Assembly: GCA_948567375.1 (NCBI GenBank)
Contig: OX419762.1
Span: 32,741,465 to 32,805,464 of the forward strand
Source: Lunularia cruciata
Lineage: Eukaryota > Streptophyta > Marchantiopsida > Lunulariales > Lunulariaceae
Reading direction: 5' to 3'
Length of the DNA: 64,000 nt
Of this stretch, positions 21,653 through 32,129 are shown in pieces. Every line of letters begins with the position of its first letter. The stretch's first letter is position 1. The notes below the pieces were generated by a model that ran no database searches, had not been told where the DNA came from, and saw nothing but the letters and a program-made list of their open reading frames with translations. The position numbers and the translations under genes are program-made.

Positions 21653-22344
21653 TGTAACACCCATTTGTGCATGTGTGTGGTATTGTGATATTTAGCTTGG
21701 TATTACAAGTACTTAAGAGATATTATTTATATAGAGATAAAGGATGGTTCTATATTAGTCATGGTTAGCTAAAGTTAGTCATAGCTAAGATAGATGGGAC
21801 CTTACTTTAGAGGAAGTAGAAAAGATGAGCACCACTATTTTGGATTTTAGTGTGTTGACTTGGTATTATTCCTAGGTGTTTGGCTTTGGGGAAAGAGTTG
21901 AGAACTCTTGGGCCCGCAAGCCTTTTTGTTTTGGATTCTTCTTTAGTCCAAGGATAGCCCATGTGAAGGAATCCTTGCTTTAGTGGTTGGGTCAAGATAA
22001 GACCATATGCTTAGGGGAATATGCCCATGTGAATGGATATTCCTTTCTACTTTTTGACTTTACTTGACTTTTAGTCTAGTAACTTGAGTTACTACGGTAA
22101 TTAGTAACTTTGGTACGTAACTATTTCACAAGTATATAAACAAGGAGTGAGGAGGTACTCATCATCCTTTCATTTGCAACTATCTCTCTCTCATTGAGTT
22201 CTCTAGTGAGCAATGTCTTGAGTCTTGGAGTGTTAGCCTTGGAGGAGTATGATGGAGTTGGGGTTCCTTGCCTTCTTAGTCCATGGTGCGCTACCATAAT
22301 AGCCATCAGAGGTTCATCCTGAGTGAGAGACAGGCCGGCTCACA
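21653..22344 (+). repeat. 3' LTR of the intact Ty3 element
   Basis: It is identical in length (692 bp) and, apart from one base, in sequence to 14515-15206. It is followed by GGAC, duplicating the four bases before the 5' LTR. Confidence 0.95.
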
Positions 22345-22710
22345 GGACAGAGAGAGAATGTGCAGGAATTTTTGAGTTGGACAGGAGAGGGTTTGGCAGG
22401 AGAGAAATTCTTGAGAACTGAAGGGTTTGGACAGAGGAACAATCTAGAGAGAAATTTTTGCAGGTCTGAAGGGCAGGCTGCAAGAGTAGCAAAGGAAACT
22501 TTCACAAAGGTGAGAACAGGATTGAGGAAGGAAGGTTTCTATGGGAAAATGTGGAAAGAGTAATGAAGGACAAAATTGGAGAGGAATTTTTGCAGGTCTG
22601 AAGGGGATTTGCTGCAGAAGTTGCCAAAGGATAATCTCCCAAAGGTGAGGATAGGAGTGAAGAAGAAAGATATTTTTTTTGGGAAGATGTTGTGAAGAGT
22701 GACTGAACAA
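22345..22710. repeat. Minisatellite remainder and two ~132-bp units
   Basis: From 22345 to about 22440 the sequence continues the 89-bp array interrupted at 14514. Two further related units start near 22449 and 22581. Each contains AATTTTTGCAGGTCTGAAGG followed by AAGGTGAG-type sequence and differs from the other by many substitutions. Confidence 0.8.
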
Positions 22711-23523
22711 GCAGTGATAGGAGCTAGTCAGGAAGAACGGGAGGAGAATTTTGAGGTGGCTCAGCTCATTTGGAACAAAGGCAAGAAAAGATTTGAAGTT
22801 GGTTGGCATGTCTGAATGGAGTGAATCTGATCTGCAAAACAAGGCATAGGAGAATGAAGAGGTTCGGAGGGTGAGTTGCCTTGTCTGCTGTCGGACAGAA
22901 TATATGTGAAGTGCTGGCTGAGTTGATGAGCAGTTGCAACCTTAGGGCAGGCATTGTCTTGACTAGAACTATTTGACTTATCCAACCTTGTGAACGTTGT
23001 TGTTGAAACTCCTGTGAATGATGAATCTTGGAAGCGGATTTGAGTTGAGTTGAGAAAAACTCTAACGGATTTGAGTTGAGAAAAACTCCATTCTAGGAAC
23101 TCTCAGTCCGGTCCATGTGAATAGCATAATTAAATGATCTGGGTGCCCGGGTTTATGTTTGGTTAGATCACTCAGTTGTCATTCATTTTATTTATTTTAT
23201 TTTATTAAAGAACCACCTGACCTAGGTCTATGAACTGCCAGATCCCGAACCATAGCTTGAACCTGATGTGAAAATAGAATATGAGACCAAGCCAAGGTAG
23301 AAACCATAACACCAGACTCGGATGACGAGGTTAGTTTTGAAAAAGTCAAGAATAAAAAAAAATAAAAATAAAAACCATCAAGGAGAGCCAACCTCAGGGA
23401 AACTGAAACAACAAGTTCATATAGAGACAAATTCCTGACAATCCAGGAGTAGGGGAGGAATGTCAATCTACGGGAAAGATCCAAAAGAAGGACAGTAGCA
23501 AAAACCTAAGCACAAGCAGCCAT
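22711..23523. other. Unassigned DNA right of the minisatellite
   Basis: No coding region was recognised. The section at 23036-23090 has a short repeat of GATTTGAGTTGAGAAAAACTC. A/T-rich runs occur at 23185-23205 and 23350-23375. With the minisatellite it probably forms one foreign block that entered element B1 between its gag halves, but no target duplication or LTR pair delimiting that block was found. Confidence 0.45.
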
Positions 23524-26500
23524 GTGCTTGGCGCACTCTCAAGACTGAACGTTCCCCACGACAACGTGGACAACAATGCAAGAAGGATTGTTGAAGAATT
23601 TCCATTGGTGGATTCTATGCAAATGGCTCAAACCCGACTATGGGGATTGAGACAAAAGAATAGCGTACAAGAGTATGTGAAGGCATTTCTGGATCTACAA
23701 GTCACAATAATAGACATGAGTCTAGCAAAGGCTCTCGACAATTTCAAACGAGGGTTAAAGGAGCAGATCCGTCAAGAAGTCATGGTGCAAAATCCTTGCA
23801 CGGTATTTGAAGCCATTGCTTGTGCGGAGAGAATAGCATGAGCATTGGGTGGAGGTGAAGGAGTAGTTCCACCTCAAAATTATTGGGCAGAAATGCCACA
23901 CATGGGTGGACCAGTACTGATGGAATTGGGTAACCTTTGATTTCAAGATCAAGGAGCATGACCGCTTCAAGAGGAGCGTGGACGGGTAGAAGAACAAAGA
24001 GATGGAGTCCCATGAGGAGAAGGAACTTGAGGAGAACAACGCCATCGTTACAATTGTGGCCGTATTAGGCACATATCTACCAATTGTTGCACTTGTCTCC
24101 CTAGAGGCTCTCGGCCTTTGTACAAGCAAGCTTTGAACAACATGGAGAGGAGCATTGAAGAAGAGGAGGTGGAAATCACTTTAGAAAACAAAGATTGCTT
24201 GTAAATGTACCTTGCGGCCTTACTGGCTCAATAATGAAGAAGAGAAGCAAGGGAAGGAAGAAGACTAATGCACAAAGATCCCAAAAGGCAACCTCACAAT
24301 TGATTGTTGTGAATGGAGTACTAGAAGGCAATCAAGTGAGAGTATTAATCGATCCAAGAGCAACAAAGAATTTCTTATCTCGCTCTGTTGCAATAAGATT
24401 GGGAATGGATCTAGAGAGAGATAGGAGTGAAGAAGTAGAGTTGCTTAACAGGCAAACAGAGAGGATTGAATCATTACCTAGACGGGTAACACTCTCTGTA
24501 GGAGAATATCAGGAGGCAATTGAGTAGCGAGTGATACAATTAGCTTGTTATGATGCAATCTTAGGCATGCCATGGATAGAGCATTACAACCCTATGGTAG
24601 ATTGGAGGAAGAAAGTAGTGAGAATCCACCAATGGTCAAGCATTAGGGTTAAAGAAAAATCACCCAGGCAAGATTTGCTCTATATGTCATAGTGACGGCA
24701 ACTGTCTGTAAGACCAATAGATGTTTCAAGGGTTTAATAAGAGAAGTCTAGAGTGCACAACTCGATGAACAAGTTCCCGAGAAATTGAAGGCTGTGGTGG
24801 ATGAATTTCAAGATGTATTTCTTGATGATCTACCCACAAGTTTACCACCAAAAAGGAGAGTAGATCATAAAATTAAGACACTCTCGAGGAAGACACCTCC
24901 TTGTAAGGCCCCATATTGCCTATCACCTCATGAATTGGAGGAGTGTTAGACTCAAATTGAGGAGATGCTACAGAAGGGGTTCATCCCAACCTAGCGTATC
25001 ACCATATGGGGCTCTTGTCTTGTTTAGGGTCAAAGAAGGATGGTATAATGCACATGTGCATTGACTATCAAAGTCTCAACCAACAAACAATGAAGAACAA
25101 ATACTCCTTACCTTGCATGGGTGACCTATTTGATCAACTCCATGGAGCGAGATACTTCACCAAATTGGACTTGCAGAGCGGTTACAATCAAATCCAAATT
25201 GCAGAAGAGGATGTGTACAAAATTGCCTTTTGAACCACGTATGGCCACTTTGAATCAAGTTGGCTACAGATGCATTAGGCGTAGCAATAAGAGCAATCCT
25301 ACAACAAGAATGGCATGATGTATGGCATCCAATTGCATATTTCTCTCAAAAGTTGTTACCAATAGAATGCAACTACCACACCATAGAACAAGAAGAGCTA
25401 GCCATTGTTCTAGCAACCAAGCATTGGAAGCACTATTTGGGCAAGAAGGCATTTTTTAGTAGAGACAGACCACAAACCTCTAGTCTACCTCAAGACGCAA
25501 AAGGATCTATCTTGTTGCCAGATTTGGTGGGCAAAGTGGTGACAATGCTTCAACATGTCAATCACCTACGTGGAATGTAAGAAGCAACTTGCAGATGCAT
25601 TCACCCGCATGCCAATGGCAAATAACTTGGTGGTAGAGGTTAAGATTAACCCTGAATTTTGGCCATAGATTTTGGCTGCTACAAAAACAGATTTGCAAAT
25701 TGTAAAAGCGCAATCATCCAAAGGCGTCACCAGCACCCAAGGACTCACCTTTTGTGATGGCAGATTATGGATCCCAAATGTCACAGAATTATGCACCACC
25801 ATTCTAGCAGAATGTCATGATTTGGCCATTGCAGGTCATGTCGGAATGGACAAGACCTTGGATGTAGTCCAGTGCCATCACTATTGGCCCAAGATGAGCA
25901 ACGACGTGATGGACTATGTGCGCAACTGCTTACTTTGTCAATAGAACAAAGCTTCTAATCAAGCTCCTCTAGGGCTCCTTCAACCTCTCCCCACGCCTAC
26001 CCAACGTTGGGAATAAGTGAGTATGGATCTCATCTATGAATTACCCAAGACCACCTCAAGGTTTGACTCCATCAAGATCTTTGTGGATTGGCTCAGAAAA
26101 ATGATTCATATACGCCCTACCACCAAGGATGTGACCGCTCCACAACGAGCTCAATTATACTTAGATGCAGTCTTCTCTCACCATGGCTTGTCCAAAGTAC
26201 TTATCACCAATAGAGGTACTCAATTCACCAGTTTGTTTTGGCAAACACTCTTTGGTTTCTTCATAGCCAAGTTGGCCATGTCCACAGCTTACCACCCACA
26301 AACAAATGGCCAAACAAAGCGGGCTAATTGCACAATTGAAGATATGTTACGCGGCTTCACCTTAGAAGAGCAAGAAAGGTGGGATACCCTACTCTCGTTG
26401 GTGGAATTTGCTTACAAAAATTCAGTGAATACATCCTCCCAAGTCACTCCATTCTTCCTCATGTATGGTGAGCATCCCTTCACACCTTCTAGCTTGATGA

Positions 26501-26912
26501 AGATCCGTCCAATGGCTACCAGGTCGATGCAGTCAATACATTTGTTGCTAGAATCCAACACGATATGGAGAGCGCCAAGCATAGATTACATATTGCACAA
26601 AATTGACAAAAGCAGTATGTTGATGCACACCGTAGGCACATGGAGTTCAATGTTGGAGATCCATGTTGGAGATCAAGTGTGGCTATTGACAACCAACCTC
26701 ACATTAGTTGGACCTAGTAAGCTCAGACCTCGTTTTGTTGGGCCTTTCTTGATTCTTTGTTGCATCGACGCTGTGGCCTATCACCTTGAGCTACCACCAC
26801 ACATGAAGATCCATCTAGTGTTCCATGTTTCCCTACTACACAAATATGCTCCCTGATCAGGCCAAGGTCATTCTACCCAAGACATTCAACCTTGTCCGAC
26901 ACTCATTGATGG
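23524..26912 (+). pseudogene. B1 gag end and pol, decayed and internally deleted
   Basis: It starts in capsid (MQMAQTRLWGLRQKNSVQEY), then a decayed knuckle RYNCGRIRHISTNC near 24050. The protease has VLIDPRATKNFLS (from a DSGAT-type site), and RT contains MCIDYQSLNQQTMKNKYSLP and TKLDLQSGYNQIQI. At about 25254 RT jumps from the GHFE motif to the RNase H region, losing the FLDD active site. RNase H (EWHDVWHPIAYFSQKLLP), integrase finger, core (ITNRGTQFTSLFWQ, YHPQTNGQTKRAN) and GPF motif follow with scattered stops. It is interrupted by A-young after CCGACACTCATTGATGG. The chromodomain continues at 32558. Confidence 0.85.
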
Positions 26913-26981
26913 TGTAACAATATGGAGCTTAGTGACGAAGTTAGTCGGGCTTACGAAGTAGAGAATAAGACAAAATAGCCT

Positions 26982-27215
26982 AGAATATTCTAGAAGCATC
27001 TCAGAAGCTTCTTAGGAAGCTTCCTAACTAGTTAACTTGCGCCCTAAGTAGGTAGCTTCTAGAAGGAAGCTTCTAGAAGCTTCTAACTAGCTTAGCTTGC
27101 ACGCCAAGTAGGCGGCTTCTAGAAGGAAGCTTCTTGAGAAGCTTCCTAGTTAACTTGGCTTGCACTCCAAGAAAGCGGCTCAAGGAAACTTCTTGAGAAG
27201 CTTCAAGGGTCTTGT
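26982..27215 (+). promoter_or_regulatory. Clustered heat-shock-element-like modules in LTR promoter
   Basis: Heat-shock factors bind inverted 5-bp nGAAn modules. At 27065-27084 four modules are perfectly phased (GGAAGCTTCTAGAAGCTTCT). At 26982-26996 three are phased (AGAATATTCTAGAAG). Further pairs lie at 27003-27024, 27125-27143 and 27184-27203. All lie within 260 bases upstream of the TATA box. Three of the four phased modules are preserved in both old LTRs of the family (11178-11192 and 43061-43075). This predicts heat or stress induction. It is inferred, not shown. Confidence 0.6.
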
Positions 27216-27233
27216 ATGCTACCTATAAATACC

Positions 27234-27240
27234 AAGGCCG
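27234..27240 (+). promoter_or_regulatory. TATA box of A-young LTR
   Basis: TATAAAT in CTACCTATAAATACC lies about 95 bases before the LTR end and downstream of the heat-shock-like modules. It is conserved in A-old as TATTTATA on the plus strand (near 42924). Confidence 0.75.
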
Positions 27241-27336
27241 AAGCTCATGCTAGGCATTCGGAGTTTTCCCTCATTCAAGTGTCCCAATGTGAGCTTCCAT
27301 TCTCCTATTTCTCTCCTCGGTTTTGGTCTTTTACAT

Positions 27337-27348
27337 TGGTATCAGAGC
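27337..27348 (+). promoter_or_regulatory. Primer binding site, initiator tRNA-Met
   Basis: TGGTATCAGAGC, a perfect match to the usual plant site, lies one base after the LTR end. Confidence 0.95.
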
Positions 27349-27606
27349 AGGAATGGGATGGATGGAATTTATGGACCACCAAATCCACTTCCGCCAAACC
27401 ATTGGGACTTTCGTGTCCAGATATTACCAAAGCATCGTTTCACACAATTCATCACCTCACGCTTTGGGCAGGATTTTCTACATATGATCACCGTGTCAGA
27501 GGAACCCTTGATACTTCCGGTTGTAACTTATGGAGAACGGTGGATGTGTTGTATCTACGTGTTAATCAACTAGATAAATTGCAGGTAGTAGAATAGAGTA
27601 GTAGCG

Positions 27607-28506
27607 ATGGCGGCAATACCGGATGTTATCCTTGCAATGCAACAACAAATCGATCATCTTACTCGATTGTTGGATGAACGAGACCAGCAACGACGAGAAC
27701 AGATAGACAGAGCGCCATATCGAGATGGAGAAGATCGCATTCGATTTCCGAAACCCAAGGTGTTTGAAGGCAAGAATCTTCCAGGCATAGTGGAGAATTT
27801 TGTGTTTGATTGTGAACGTTACTTTGAAGCCACCAATCTTCAAGACGAGCGGAAACAAATTCTCTTGGCTTCTAGCCAATTGGATGGAGTGGCAAAACTT
27901 TGGTGGCGATTTTGAGTAGAAAGAGCTGAACGACAAATTGTTACACCAATTTTTACATGGGCAGAATTCAAGGATACAATACTTGGTCGATTTCAGACTA
28001 TAAATGCCACCCGAGCTGCACAAGATAAATTGGCGGAGTTGAGGCAGATTGGCTCAGTGAAAAGCTACATCACACAATTTCAGAATATCATCATGCAAAT
28101 TCCAGATATCCAAGAAGGTGAAGTTCTGGATCGATTTGTGCGAGGATTGAAGTCACGAACCAGATTGGAGGTGACCATGCGAGAGCCACAGAATGTAGAA
28201 CAAGCCATGCAATTAGCTGAGCATTTTGATTCCTTAGTTGTGACAACTTGGTCTCGACCTCGACCTACACAAAACCCACCAGTACCACGAGTGGAAGAAC
28301 CGGTACCAATGGAGATTGATGCTATCCAACGAAGACCACTTGGCACAGCAGATAGAGAAAGATTACGACAAAATGGAGGTTGTTTTTATTGTCGCCAGTT
28401 GGGGCATCGCATTGCTGAATGTCCACTCAAGAATGGACGACCTCGACAAGTTGCCCAAGTGGAGGTTGTGGAGCGGAATGATCAGGGAAACGAGGAATCC
28501 CAGTAG
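27607..28506 (+). pseudogene. A-young gag, one clear premature stop
   Basis: The capsid frame begins with a coiled-coil-like MQQQIDHLTRLLDERDQQRR. It contains FPKPKVFEGKNLPGIVENFV and SQLDGVAKLWWRF, then a TGA at 27913-27915. The same frame resumes and continues from 28030 to a CCHC knuckle CFYCRQLGHRIAEC near 28381-28420. At the TGA site A-old reads CAA, so the ancestral codon may have been CGA, lost in both copies by opposite CpG transitions. The frame stops at TAG 28504-28506, where A-old has TAT and would run on to a TGA equivalent to 28534-28536. Confidence 0.85.
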
Positions 28507-28561
28507 GAGATTTCGAGCCGCCTACTGGGAGCTTGATTAGTTCCAATGGGATTGAAGGCTC
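28485..28561 (+). promoter_or_regulatory. Programmed -1 ribosomal frameshift signal
   Basis: The heptamer GGGAAAC (28485-28491) sits in the gag frame as G GGA AAC, the X XXY YYZ form. After a 7-nt spacer a perfect 9-bp stem follows: CCCAGTAGG (28499-28507) with CCTACTGGG (28521-28529) and a 13-nt loop. Loop bases GAGCC (28515-28519) can pair with GGCTC (28557-28561), allowing a pseudoknot. The pol frame is open from 28482, right at the site. Slippage by -1 would join gag to pol ahead of the protease. A-old has the same spacing over 54 bases, with the heptamer mutated to AGGAAAT. Confidence 0.7.
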
Positions 28562-31500
28562 AACCTATGCAAGTTTGCTTCACTTGCAAGGTATGATATC
28601 TAATCGGGGTTGTAGAATTTTGGTTGATTCAGGAAGTTCAGAGAATTGCATGTCTATGCAAGTAGCAAAGGAATTGGGTATTCCTATCAAGCCAATGATT
28701 GGAAGTAGTTTGATGATGGCGGATGGTAGAAAGGGTTCTGCATTCCGCACCTTGCATCCTGTTACCTTCAAGAATGGGAAGGAGTATTTGGAGTGTATGA
28801 GGTTTGTAGTGGCACCTCTACACTATGATATCATTCTGGGTCTACCTTGGCTTGAATGTCATAAGGTTCAATTTGATTGGACCCGACACCAAATTCAAGT
28901 ACAACACCAAGGTAGGAATTTCCGATTAGGTTGTCTGGCACCTCTGAGTAAGACACCTAAGAATAGTCAGTCCCAAGATGGGAAGTTTGTCGAGAAGGTA
29001 GCCATAGAGCGAATCTGGAAGGGAGATGAGTCCCAAGATGGGAAGTTTGCCAGGAAGGCAACCATGGAGCAAGCTCGGAAGAGAGATGAGTCCCTAGAAG
29101 GGAAGTTTGTTAATGAAGCAGCCATAGAGCAAGCTTTAGAGGAAGATAAGTCTGTATTCGCAGTGTGGATCAAGCCGATTGCACAAGAACAATCTAAGGA
29201 GGGCCAAGTGCCGCATCAAGCGACGGTTGATCGGATAGTTCAAGAGTTTGCAGATGTGTTTCCGGATGATCTGCCAAAGGGATTACCCTCTGATCGAGGT
29301 ATGCCCTTCAAGATCGAGTTATTGCCAGGGAGTACTCCAGTGAGTAGACCAATCTATCGGCTCTCACCAAAGGAGTTGGAGGAGTTGCAAACAACACTTA
29401 CAGAGTTGTTGGAGAAGGATTTCATACGACATAGTACCTCCCCTTGGGGAGCACCGATACTATTTGTTCCAAAGAAGGATGGAGGACTTCGTTTCTGTAT
29501 TGATTACCGTGGGCTCAATAAGCAAACCGTGAAGAATGCATATCCCTTGCCTCGGATCAATGACTTGCTTGATCAATTAAGTGGAGCACGATACTTTTCC
29601 AAGCTAGATCTTCATAGCGGCTATTGGCAAATTCCTATTGAAGGAGAGGACGTGAAAAAGACTGCCTTTCATACAAGGTATGGACATTTTGAGTAGAGAG
29701 TTCTACCTTTCGGACTCACTAATGCTCCAGCAGTCTTCATGGATCAGATGCATCGAGTGTTGGAGGGGCTATTGGATCAATCTGTGGTAGTGTTCTTAGA
29801 TGATATCTTAATCTATAGTAAGACAGAGGCAGAACACATGAATCATGTGCGAGAAGTCCTAAGACGACTACGACAGTGGAAATTTTATTGCAAGAAGTCA
29901 AAGTGTGCTTTTTGGCAGAAGGAGGTTACCTTCTTGGGTCATAAGATCTCATCAGAGGGGATCAAGATGGAAGAAGAGAATATCAAGGCCATTATTGATT
30001 GGCCTACCCCGAAGGATGCTACCGAAGTACGAGCGTTCAATGGATTGGCCAGTTTTTACCGACGGGTCATCCACTATTATGCTCACGTGGCTGCACCATT
30101 GACTGACCTCTTGGGAAAGAACTCGAGCTTCCAATGGACCACCAAGCATGAAGAAGCATTCCAGAAGTTAAAGCATATGGTGTCTTCAAGACCCATTCTT
30201 CAACCATATGATCCTCAACTACCTTGTGTGGTTGATTTTGATGCTTCTAACTTTGCAATTGGAGTTGTGTTGCAACAAGAATTTCTAGATGGACTACATC
30301 CTATTGCCTTTGTGTCTCGCCGACTAAATATAGCTGAAAGAAATTACTCTGCTCGAGATCGGGAACAACTTGCAATGGTATATGCCACCAAGGTATGGAG
30401 GCATTATCTCTTGGGGAAACAAGTGATCATGCGAACTGATCACAAGCCATTGTTGCAGACCTTACACCTAGAGCACATGAAGAGTCGACATCATTGATGG
30501 GAAGAGCAACTCCAATTGTTCGACATCAAACTTGAGTACAAACCAGGTCGGATCCATGTCATCCCTGATGCTCTATCACGACGACCTGATTTGAAGTCTC
30601 TTCCTCTCATCGCGGTAGCAATTACGACGGTGTCAATTGATCCCAAGGTTCATAACGAGTTTCGGTTAGCCCTACAGCAAGATCCCTTCTTCCAAATGGT
30701 ACACGGTCGTCTAACAGCACGCGACAAGGAATACAACACCTTCTCCTTCAAGGAAGGCCTTTTATTCCATGCAGACCAGATCTATGTTCCAACCTAAGGT
30801 GATCTTCGACTTGTGCGCCTTCAAGAAGCCCATGATTTACCAATAGCTGGTCACATGGGAGTGGACAAGACCTTGGGCACCCTCCAACGCCAATGGTGGT
30901 GGCCCAACATGACACGAGATGTTCGAGACTTTGTCCGATCATGTGAGAGTTGCCAACGGAACAAGGCCAGCAACTAGAAGCCAAGTGGACTCCTTCAACC
31001 ACTCGCCATTCCATCCGCTCGTTGGGAGCATGTGAGCTTGGATCTCATCACTTCCTTGCCAAAGACAAAACAAGGACACACCGCAATTGTGGTGTTTGTG
31101 GATAAGCTTAGTAAGCAAATCCACTTGGCACCAACCTGTGATACCGTGGATGCTCCAACCTTAGCACAAATCTACTTTGACAATGTCTTCAAGCATCATG
31201 GGATGCCACGTGTACTCATCTCCGACCGTGATCCTCGATTTACCGGGAAGTTTTGGCAAGCACTCTTCCAGATACTCGGCACCAAGCTTGCTTTGTCCAT
31301 GGCCTATCATCCTCAAACTGATGGACAAACCGAACGCGCCAATCGTACATTGGAGGATATGTTGCGGGCCTTTGTCAATGTCCACCATACCAACTGGGAT
31401 GAATGTCTTGTAGCTACAGAATTTGCCTACAACAATTCCAAACAGGCAAGCACTGGATTTTCTCCCTTCTTTCTCAATTTTGGCCAAGATCCGCTTGTTC

Positions 31501-32117
31501 CAGATTCTCTTCTTGCTCCCCCTCCCTCTCAGGTTCCTCATACTTCTACATTCTTGACAACTATATCCCAATCTCTCCAACAAGCCAAATCTCACCTCCT
31601 TGTTGCTCAGAATCGCCAAAAACAATATGCAGACCATCATCGTCGTGATCTCACCTTTGAAGTTGGTGATAAAGTCATGCTATCCTCTAGTAACCTCCCT
31701 CTCCCACTTGATACCCAAGTTCGTAAACTTGCTCCTAATTGGATAGGACCCTTTGATATCACCCACATTATCTCTCCTGTTGCTTATCGTCTTGCCTTAC
31801 CTTGTCACATGCGTATCCATCCTGTCTTGCATATTTCCAAGTTGAAACCCTTTGTTCCTAACCCTTCTTCCTTTTCCTCTCAAGTCCAACCTCCCCCTCT
31901 TCCTGTCCCTATCAATGATCATGAGGAGTACAAAGTTGATCGTATCCTTGCGCGTCGCCATATTCAACGAGGCCGTCACCAACATACGGAGTACAAGGTC
32001 CTTTGGAAAGGGTATCCCCTTCATGATGCTACATGGGAACCTCTTTCTCACCTCCAGAATGCACAGATGGCCATCAAGGAATTCGAAGCTTCACTGGTGA
32101 CGAGGACGTCACCAACT

Positions 32118-32129
32118 AGCGGGGGAATA
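32118..32129 (+). promoter_or_regulatory. Polypurine tract of A-young
   Basis: AGCGGGGGAATA directly precedes the 3' LTR start at 32130. It lies inside the pol coding frame. Confidence 0.7.

Larger units (their letters stand above)
14515..22344 (+). mobile_element. Nearly intact non-chromodomain Ty3/gypsy element
   Basis: The two 692-bp LTRs (14515-15206 and 21653-22344) differ at one position seen by eye (C at 14868 versus T at 22006). The element has a primer site of the tRNA-Asp-like type, a single uninterrupted gag-pol and a G-rich tract before the 3' LTR. The flanks are GGAC on both sides (14511-14514 and 22345-22348), a 4-bp target duplication. It inserted into the minisatellite. Lack of a chromodomain and the primer type suggest the Tat/Athila side of plant Ty3 elements or a bryophyte relative. 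It is the best candidate in the window for a currently mobile element. Confidence 0.95.
26913..27335 (+). repeat. A-young 5' LTR
   Basis: It starts TGTAACAATATGG and ends TCTTTTACA. The segment 26980-27215 is packed with GAAGCTTC/TTCTAGAA modules. The TATA box TATAAAT at 27234-27240 gives a predicted start about 25-30 bases downstream. The 5' end overlaps the pol coding frame in the 3' LTR copy, where the pol stop lies at 32193-32195. Confidence 0.95.

Noticed and set aside
23197..23484. 95-codon minus-strand frame with a serine-rich end
   Set aside because: No motif, embedded in A/T runs and in repeat-like DNA. Considered as organellar insert or gene and not supportable.
28504..28536. Readthrough of the gag TAG as the route to pol
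   Set aside because: Reading through stays in the gag frame and meets TGA at 28534, whereas pol is in the -1 frame. Stop-codon readthrough alone cannot make the fusion.
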